Source: Sporisorium sorghi
Lineage: Eukaryota; Basidiomycota; Ustilaginomycetes; Ustilaginales; Ustilaginaceae
Direction: 5' to 3'
Length of the DNA stretch: 64,000 nt
Assembly: GCA_023212695.1 (NCBI GenBank)
Contig: JALCCG010000072.1
Coordinates: 22,131-86,130, forward strand
Below are positions 60,795 to 64,000 of this stretch, one piece after another; positions within the stretch are counted from its first letter, which is position 1, and each line of letters begins with the position of its first letter. The notes under the pieces are model-generated. The model saw nothing but the letters and a program-made list of their open reading frames with translations. It did not search any database and was not told where the DNA came from. The translations under genes and the position numbers were made by a program.

Positions 60795-62220
60795 ATTGGG
60801 TGATGTTCGTTTCCGTATCGTGTCGTGATCCTTTACACCTGCATTGCTATGTCACTCGATATGTGATCGTGTATGATCCTGTGGTTCTTAACGCAATGCC
60901 TCAATACCCTATGTCTGCTTCATCGATTTACTTGCCGGCGTTCGTGTGACTGTGCTCGATGCAAAATCTGCTGCTTATAAGTGCGAGAAAGACCGTGCCT
61001 TGGGTGTAATTGGTTGTCGCGCTGAAGTTCAAGGCGATCGAGTGCTCCTTTGTCATGTGAACAATGAACGGTCCAAGCTGGCGTAATCTCGTCCTGCCAC
61101 ACCACAGAATGATGTGACTCTCGTCTGTGTGTAGCTCAGCCGCTCTTTTCGGCCACTGTATCGAACGCGAAGCGACGCTTGTCATGAGGAATTGTGAGCT
61201 GGCCACATGTCTGAGCTGTGCTCCTCCTTGCCTGTGTAGATGAGCGGATACGTCAGCGAATGCACATGCTGCAAACATGAGCAGTCTAAGGTCCAGCACA
61301 AGACGGAGCTCTTGGAACTTGTGTGCGACGTTGGCTTCCATCGTCGTCTGTGTCGCTGACCAACGTCTCGTTGAGATGTTTCACGCAAAATTCGACGTCG
61401 TCATGGATTGGCGGCTCTTGAGCAGGTGCGATGCGATCGTCTCGTGGATCAGCCATCGTTAGGGCAAACCCGACGATGCGAAGCGACGTGCTCGCACGCA
61501 GCCTGTCGTCTCGATTTCCTCCCACGAACCCTGCGAGCCCTCTGACGGGCAACCGCAGAGCGGCGCAGAGTGGGAAAGTTCTGCGCATACGCTAAGTGCT
61601 GCGGGGTTTTGATCAACAAGCCCGGCACAGCTCAGCACAACCTCGTCGATCAGCACTCTTTGCGGTGGCCCTTGCCCTTGCCATCGCCCTCGTCGCTTTC
61701 CCTGCTGCTGCTGTTGACGACGACAGCCCCGACGACGCCTCTCTTCCTTCAGCTCCGACAGCGAGGACACAACAGCAGTGGCGTCCGTCCTCGATCACAA
61801 CCGCCTCATCGCCCCCGCGGACCGGATCTCGCTCGTTCGCTGCGGCACTCACTAAGTCGGCCAGCTTCGGGCAGTGTTGCTCGGCTGCTCTTGCTCCCAC
61901 TCTCACTCTCATCACTGACATCGCCGCCACCGCCTGCCCAAAACTCTTTCAGGGCCGTCGAGGCCGTTCGCTCCGCTCCATTTGGCAGGGCAAGCATCGG
62001 GCGCCAGCACCATCTCTCCTTTGCCAATCAGGTCGATGACCGCCTCTCGAGGATCACGATCGTGCGTTGTTCTACAGCATCGCCAAGCGGAGTGATGGGC
62101 AGGGAGGGCAGCCGCGAGCCAGAGCCAGCTCCTCGTCATTCCACGACCAGTGAACATGAGATCCGGACGACGTATGGTCACGCCGAACACAAGCGGGTCC
62201 GGATGGCTTCTCGCTAACGA
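60795..62220. other. Gene-poor region right of kinesin-6
   Basis: Holds only weak coding candidates. On the minus strand, 60928-61341 and an overlapping frame starting at 61456 are listed separately. On the plus strand an open frame (61596-62039) carries a hydrophobic block (LFAVALALAIALVAFPAAAV) followed by a Ser/Ala-rich, Cys-containing stretch, but has no ATG, so it could only be an exon of an unseen gene. Nothing is firmly supported. Confidence 0.45.
60928..61341 (-). CDS. Hypothetical protein, weak support
   Basis: A 137-residue open frame from ATG at 61341 (MEANVAHKFQELRLVLDLRL and onward to HSHTNAGK). I recognise no family. A different frame starting at ATG 61456 (MADPRDDRIAPAQEPPIHDD, VEFCVKHLNETLVSD) has coding-like codon use just upstream and overlaps this start, so the two could be parts of one gene separated by a small intron or an indel, but I found no splice pair that joins them well. 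Treat as a candidate only. Confidence 0.25.
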   Translation of the reverse strand: MEANVAHKFQELRLVLDLRLLMFAACAFADVSAHLHRQGGAQLRHVASSQFLMTSVASRSIQWPKRAAELHTDESHIILWCGRTRLRQLGPFIVHMTKEHSIALNFSATTNYTQGTVFLALISSRFCIEHSHTNAGK

Positions 62221-62255
62221 ACGGCATTCATATCGTGAAAAAAGTAAAAAGTCGT

Positions 62256-62345
62256 CCCCGGAGCCACCCCAGCAGCCACCTGGGGGGGGTTGCTGCTAGG
62301 AGCCACCCTAGGAGCCACCTGGGGTGGCTCCTAGGGCGGCTGCTC
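62256..62345. repeat. GC-rich repeat block with a perfect 14-base hairpin
   Basis: Contains three copies of GGAGCCACC and one inverted copy (GGTGGCTCC). Positions 62306-62319 and 62323-62336 form a perfect 14-base inverted repeat (ccctaggagccacc / ggtggctcctaggg) around a 3-base loop. An 8-G run lies at 62282-62289, flanked by a weaker inverted pair (agcagc / gctgct). It marks the switch from GC-rich genic DNA to more AT-rich DNA to the right. Confidence 0.85.
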
Positions 62346-63677
62346 TTGCGACGGTACGCTAGTTAGCTTCATTGGAGATTGGATCGATGTCTTCGGTGGT
62401 CATCGCTTTTTTCCCGATCAGCGACTTCGTTTCGTGTCCACTTGCATGGCTGTGAATCGACAACATTTTCGAGGCGTGATCTAGCTTATCGCATCAAATT
62501 GTCTGACATGGACCTGCCTTTGCTACGATTTATGGCTAAATCTGAACAAGTTTGGCCCATTTCGATATCAAGCTCATCGAAATATTCATTTCTTTCGCGA
62601 ATTTGCTCACAATTGTCAATTGCTTTCGTGCTTTTGACGGCTCCGGACACACTCGAGACTGAAGTTCGTGGAGGTAAATGGATCGAAAGTGAAAAACTGC
62701 GTCGATATTCTCAAAAAAGCTGCATTTGATGAAATTTCGTGCTTTTTATCTCGCTGCGTTTCGACTTTCGAGTATGAACGGCTCTGCAAAATATGTTCTC
62801 GTATTTGGACTTGCCACAATTTGTGGTTTTCCAGGATTGAGGCGAGTAACTTTTGTGTCCTCAATTCTGCTCGTGATTTTCCTTTCGGTTTCCATAATTC
62901 TATTTTGGATAAGTCAGGTCATGACAAGGGCAAATTTGGGCTTCTACGAAATGATTTGCCATTCTTTCAACTCGAACACAATTTCGTGATTGCCTCAGCG
63001 CACCTTTTTCCTCAAGGCTACTGACTAAGCGAATGGCCGAGGGAAAAAAATGCTCATTGAAGAAACTTCCCTTGAAAAAAAATTGGCTGCGAGCTGAAAA
63101 TACGATGTTGAGAACCATTCTTCAATGTGAGTAACGTGATTCCATTTCGGAATCAGGCCCATTAAGGAATCATTTTTGCACGTGCACACAATGATATTCA
63201 TGATATTAGTTTCGCTGGATTAGCGTGCGCGAATGTGGCCAGAGGCAAGTCTTGCAGGAAGATGTTTATGAATCTGACTATGAGAGGTCTTGTAGTTAGA
63301 TTGGGCAAGGAGCTCTTCCTGTGTTTTCTTGTGATTATTTATTTATATACATGAGTGTGCATAACTTTGAGTGACTAGAGTCCTTCCTGCTTGACACTTC
63401 TTTGCCCCTTCAGGTTGAGTCATGCCTTCTTTGCTCTTGATTGTTGGGAGAGTTGCTGGAATCTAAGCTTCTGATTGGGCAGGATCGTCTGCCCACCTAC
63501 CAAGTTGTTCTGGCAAGTAAACCCAACATTCTGGCTTTGTTCCGGAATGTCTGTAAATGTTAGATCGTTGGTACTGGATCTTACAGCTTTAATCGGGATG
63601 ATGTAACCCCTAATTGCCGATATTCTAACACATGATGGCTTCCACAGCCCATACACAGCTCATAAAAGGCCTGATTG
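62346..63677. other. AT-richer gene-poor stretch
   Basis: About 1.3 kb with lower GC than the rest of the window, short open frames without recognisable domains, and a TATA-like stretch (tatttatttatatac, about 63337-63351). A purine-rich segment on the minus strand near 63408-63421 followed by TG suggests a possible LTR edge, but I could not find a matching second LTR. It may be decayed repeat DNA. Confidence 0.4.
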
Positions 63678-64000
63678 CTACCCAAGAAGGTCAATCTCAT
63701 CATCTGAGTACCAGGAAGCATTGGGAGAGGCTTGAAACCTGTCTACAGGGCTCTCGGACCTGTAGACTTGGCTCTCTTCCTTGAGACTTGCTGTAAAGCT
63801 CCATTGGCGGCCCAGACTTGACCCTGAGCTAGAATAGAGGCCCACGCTGGGTGCAGGGCTGGATTCCTGCACTGGACTAGAAGCTGGAGGGGCAGGTTGT
63901 TGCCTTGGAGCTCTTTTTTGACGTTTTGAGGGTGTTTTGAGGGCATTTTTGTGTTGTATTGCCTCCCTGATTTCCTGACTGTCGATGATCCGAGATTTGG
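63678..64000 (-). CDS. Partial ORF running off the right edge, possible repeat-element C-terminus
   Basis: Open on the minus strand from the window edge to a TAG at 63678-63680, about 106 residues, with no start inside the window. The sequence (SRIIDSQEIREAIQHKN, then a Lys/Arg/Pro/Ser-rich stretch KTPSKRQKRAPRQQPAPPAS and ending ASPNASWYSDDEIDLLG) resembles the basic C-terminal tails of fungal transposases or retroelement proteins, but no catalytic domain is in view. It is incomplete and the identity is a guess; composition is lower in GC than the kinesin gene. Confidence 0.35.
   Translation of the reverse strand, partial: KSRIIDSQEIREAIQHKNALKTPSKRQKRAPRQQPAPPASSPVQESSPAPSVGLYSSSGSSLGRQWSFTASLKEESQVYRSESPVDRFQASPNASWYSDDEIDLLG

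Noticed and set aside
1..64000. CRISPR arrays, ribosomal RNA genes, tRNA genes
   Set aside because: I saw no regularly spaced repeats, no rRNA-like sequence and no convincing tRNA cloverleaf by eye. A tRNA could be missed without a covariance-model search such as tRNAscan-SE.

Overview
This window looks like nuclear DNA of a basidiomycete fungus, most likely a smut or smut-like yeast (Ustilaginomycotina). I base this on compact, GC-rich protein genes with few, short GT-AG introns, fungus-specific families (Zn(II)2Cys6 regulator with a fungal_trans domain, DUF1769, an ATG43-like protein, flavocytochrome b2, a Dal5-type transporter) and the protein sequences themselves. No bacterial, viral or organellar gene was seen. 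Species-level assignment is not possible from the sequence alone. | Layout, left to right: dihydroxyacetone kinase (1013-3045, +), a DUF1769 protein (+), an Mpv17/PMP22 membrane protein (-) divergent from the splicing factor Prp19 (+), a poly-A-rich gap with signs of misassembly (10131-12013), a large Zn2Cys6 transcription factor (+), SAGA subunit Spt3 (-) beside a 5'-truncated zinc-free MDR oxidoreductase remnant (+), branched-chain aminotransferase (+), a Dal5-type transporter and an amidase (both -), UDP-glucose dehydrogenase (+), a Cdc1/Ted1-like phosphoesterase (-) divergent from a PTC7-like mitochondrial phosphatase (+), an ATG43-like protein (+), an AidB-like acyl-CoA dehydrogenase, flavocytochrome b2, an omega-like glutathione transferase and a fasciclin-domain surface protein (all -), a 2.2 kb gene-poor stretch with an assembly gap, NUS1 (-) divergent from a mitochondrial rhomboid protease (+), RNA polymerase II subunit Rpb4 (-, four exons) divergent from a WDR5/Swd3-like WD40 protein (+), a DUF1295 membrane protein (-), a complete-looking PIF/Harbinger DNA transposon (48542-51112), kinesin-5 (+), SAICAR synthetase ADE1 (-), kinesin-6 (+), and finally about 3 kb of gene-poor, more AT-rich DNA with a perfect GC-rich hairpin and a partial repeat-like ORF running off the right edge. 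| Most genes are unrelated housekeeping genes; I see no operon-like pathway cluster and no convincing new multi-gene system. The most interesting points are the Harbinger element (intact transposase, but a stop codon inside its SANT/Myb partner gene) inserted about 160 bp upstream of the DUF1295 gene; the neighbouring PTC7-like phosphatase and ATG43-like mitophagy-receptor genes; the truncated MDR gene that breaks exactly at an A-rich tract; an ADE1 intron that keeps the reading frame open; and several places (10.4-10.7 kb, 36.6 kb, 41.2-41.3 kb) where homopolymers and noisy duplicates look like assembly artefacts and may have damaged gene models. Several divergent pairs share promoters of 0.35-1.1 kb, and long A/T homopolymers sit repeatedly in upstream regions.
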